Made by a program: the position numbers and the translations under genes. Shown here piece by piece: positions 40,783 through 42,468 of a stretch of DNA of 42,468 nt. The stretch comes from an uncultured Lachnospiraceae bacterium. GTDB taxonomy: Bacteria > Bacillota > Clostridia > Lachnospirales > Lachnospiraceae. The DNA lies in the NCBI GenBank assembly GCA_902792005.1, contig CADAXW010000009.1, forward strand, positions 1 to 42,468. Reading direction: 5' to 3'. The notes under the pieces are model-generated. The model was given only the letters and a program-made list of their open reading frames with translations. It did no database searches and was not told where the DNA came from. Each line of letters starts with the position of its first letter. The stretch's first letter is position 1.

Positions 40783-41319
40783 ATGCTGAATGAGGAGAAG
40801 ATCCGCCTGATGACGCGGGTCACCATATACGAGAAAAATGAAGAGTTCGGCAGTCTGGTCCTTGCACGCTATTACAGAGAGGACTATGTCCGGCTTGGGT
40901 GCATTCGCACAGTACTGGTAGCAACGGTCACCTATTGGTTGATCGTTGCCTCCTATGTATTCTACCAGTTCGAGAATCTGCTCCGTGAGATCAATAACAT
41001 GGACTACTTCAGTGTGATCGGAAAGCTGATGCTTGGTTATGTCTGCTTTGCAGGCGTCATGTATATGATTGCATTTCTTATCTACCATATCCGATATCAA
41101 TCAGCAAAGAAGGGACTGATCGAGTATAACCGGAATCTGAAACGCCTGATCCAGATGGCAGAGGATGAGGAGTATGAGGATGGACCTACACAGGCGATTG
41201 ATTTTGAGACGGAGATGGATCCGGAGAAGCCGAAGGCGATCCGGGTGAGCCAGAGTATCGGAGGAGATGATCCGGCCCTGGACGAAATGTTGAAGGATGA
41301 GAGGGGAAGCGAAGAATGA
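40783..41319 (+). CDS. Membrane protein of unknown function
   Basis: A 178-residue protein with a short polar N-terminus, two transmembrane helices (about 42-64 and 82-106) and a charged cytoplasmic tail rich in Asp and Glu (QMAEDEEYEDGPTQAIDFETEMDPEKP). I do not recognise the family. A clear GAAGGAGAT precedes the ATG. The stop overlaps the next start (ATGA at 41316-41319), so it is translationally coupled to the next membrane protein, and the two probably form a complex. It is driven by its own promoter after the disrupted thrS. Confidence 0.78.
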   Translation: MLNEEKIRLMTRVTIYEKNEEFGSLVLARYYREDYVRLGCIRTVLVATVTYWLIVASYVFYQFENLLREINNMDYFSVIGKLMLGYVCFAGVMYMIAFLIYHIRYQSAKKGLIEYNRNLKRLIQMAEDEEYEDGPTQAIDFETEMDPEKPKAIRVSQSIGGDDPALDEMLKDERGSEE

Positions 41320-42468
41320 AAGAGTTGTTCAAGATCAAGAATAAGATTCGGGAATTCATTCGAAAGTATGAAGAGATCATCTTCCCCATTCTCAAACTGA
41401 TCTGGTGTTTTCTTGTATTTACAAATGTTCATACCATGTTCCACTATGTGGACCTGTTTGACCGACAGCTGGTGATCTTCCTGCTGGCGGTGCTTTGTGC
41501 TGTTCTGCCGGATGGTTTCCTGGTATTTGCCGCAGGTGCGGTGATCGGTGTGAACTGCTTCGTAGTGAACCTGGAAGTAGGACTTGCATTCTCGGTGGTA
41601 TTCATGGTGATGTACTGCATGTACATCCGTTTCTTCCCCAAGTTTGCCTATGCCATCTTCCTGGTACCCATCTGCTACGCCATTGGTATGCCTTATCTTG
41701 CACCGATCCTGATCATGGTGATCTCCGGTATCGGCGGGGCACTTCCTGCAGCCTTCGGTGTAATGCTGTATCATTTCTCAGGCTGCGTTGCCGAGGTAAA
41801 TACACAGCTCATTTCCGCAGTGGATGATTCCAAGGTTGAGGTACTTGGTTACTTCGTTAAGAATTTCCTGAAGAATAATGAGATGTATATGGTCATGATC
41901 GTTTTTGCACTTGCGGTCGTGCTTGCATTTATCGTGTATCGTTTTTCATTCCCGTTTTCACACTATGCGGCTGTGGCAGCTGCGGCGCTGTTTATCATCA
42001 TCCTCTCCATGATCACGGGATCGATCTTCAAAGAGACGCCGGATATGTCTTCCGTTATGGGAGGAGCTCTCGTCGGAATGCTCATCGGACTTGTGATCGA
42101 GGCCGTCAAGGGTGTTCTGGACTTCAAGCATGTGGAACGAGTCCAGTTTGAAGATGATGACTATTATTACTATGTAAAGGCTGTTCCAAAGCTGGATAAG
42201 CCGGAAGAGAAAAAGAAGAAGAAGCGTCCGGCTCCGAAGACCGGCAGACCGGTACCGGGCGGACCAAATGGAGCTCCAAGAAGACCGGCTGGACCGAACG
42301 GAGCGAACGGACACCAGGGAAGACCGGCTGGACCGAACGGAGCGAATGGACCCCAGGGAAGACCGGCTGGACCGAATGGAGCGAACGGACCCCAGGGAAG
42401 ACCGGCTGGACCGAACGGAGCGAACGGACCCCAGGGAAGACCGGCTGGACCGAACGGAGCGAACGGAC
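41316..42468 (+). CDS. Polytopic membrane protein with Gly/Pro/Asn repeat tail (3' end outside window)
   Basis: The frame is open to the window end, giving 384 residues. The N-terminal part has about eight hydrophobic segments in two blocks (about 22-160 and 190-268), with cytoplasmic basic residues at the start (MKELFKIKNKIREFIRKYE). A tail then begins with YYYYVKAVPKLDKPEEKKKKKRP, very basic, and continues into repeats of 13 residues with the unit RPAGPNGANGPQG. Four full copies and one partial copy are visible. It overlaps the preceding gene by four bases. I recognise no family. The proline/glycine-rich cationic tail could bind a surface or partner protein; function unknown. Confidence 0.82.
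   Translation, partial: MKELFKIKNKIREFIRKYEEIIFPILKLIWCFLVFTNVHTMFHYVDLFDRQLVIFLLAVLCAVLPDGFLVFAAGAVIGVNCFVVNLEVGLAFSVVFMVMYCMYIRFFPKFAYAIFLVPICYAIGMPYLAPILIMVISGIGGALPAAFGVMLYHFSGCVAEVNTQLISAVDDSKVEVLGYFVKNFLKNNEMYMVMIVFALAVVLAFIVYRFSFPFSHYAAVAAAALFIIILSMITGSIFKETPDMSSVMGGALVGMLIGLVIEAVKGVLDFKHVERVQFEDDDYYYYVKAVPKLDKPEEKKKKKRPAPKTGRPVPGGPNGAPRRPAGPNGANGHQGRPAGPNGANGPQGRPAGPNGANGPQGRPAGPNGANGPQGRPAGPNGANG
42282..42468 (+). repeat. 39-bp in-frame tandem repeat
   Basis: Units begin at 42282, 42321, 42360 and 42399, with a partial unit from 42438. Copies are nearly identical (single changes such as ACC/CAC and AAC/AAT). Each encodes RPAGPNGANGPQG. An older, diverged unit precedes it (RPVPGGPNGAPR). 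The array continues past the window. Confidence 0.93.

Noticed and set aside
42282-42468. CRISPR-like array
   Set aside because: The 39-bp units are contiguous with no unique spacers and are in frame within a coding sequence.

Overview
The window looks like chromosomal DNA of a Gram-positive anaerobe of the Clostridia, most likely the family Lachnospiraceae. This rests on strong GGAGG ribosome-binding sites, sigma-A-type promoters with 17-bp spacers, a T-box leader before threonyl-tRNA synthetase, KtrAB potassium uptake, NhaC-type antiport, and many DUF families typical of that group. GC content is moderately high. There is no prophage, transposase, CRISPR array, tRNA or rRNA gene. The taxonomic placement is inference.

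Layout. 1-2.4 kb: the tail of a hybrid histidine kinase, a HAD 5'-nucleotidase-like protein and a P-loop protein. 2.4-4.7 kb: a REP-like palindrome, a 41-residue membrane protein on the minus strand, a DUF3592 membrane protein, a LURP-one/tubby-like protein and a lipoprotein D,D-carboxypeptidase. 4.7-6.8 kb: nudC coupled to a macro-domain protein. 6.9-10.3 kb: ktrB, ktrA and an orphan histidine kinase. 10.3-13.2 kb: a second REP element, a 39-bp inverted repeat carrying a promoter, a sodium:solute symporter and a convergent galactokinase. 13.4-15.4 kb: a membrane EAL phosphodiesterase. 15.4-20.9 kb: a Bat-like operon (MoxR, DUF58, small membrane protein, two vWA proteins, TPR protein). 20.9-22.3 kb: pyruvate kinase on the minus strand. 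22.5-27.8 kb: a second MoxR operon (MoxR, DUF58, transglutaminase, DUF4230).

27.8-28.5 kb holds no credible gene. It has a perfect-consensus promoter, about 600 nt of hairpin-rich sequence and an intrinsic terminator, which suggests a large structured non-coding RNA. 28.6-32.2 kb: VanZ-like protein, DUF6062-like protein, and an amino-acid ABC importer whose binding protein is fused to the permease with its lobes in permuted order. 32.2-35.5 kb: an SDR oxidoreductase, an NhaC-family antiporter and tcdA, whose reading frame contains a third REP element. 35.5-38.5 kb: an MBOAT acyltransferase and its SGNH partner. 38.5-40.7 kb: a Thr T-box and a thrS gene broken by an apparent deletion of about 28 bp. 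40.7 kb to the end: two coupled membrane proteins, the second ending in 13-residue Gly/Pro/Asn repeats that run off the window.

The main surprises are the large RNA candidate, the broken thrS behind an intact T-box, the 78-bp REP element translated inside tcdA, the 39-bp foldback whose only non-Watson-Crick pairs are G-U, and several 10-16 bp tandem repeats at gene starts or ends. All family names are from reading the translated sequence; no database search was run.
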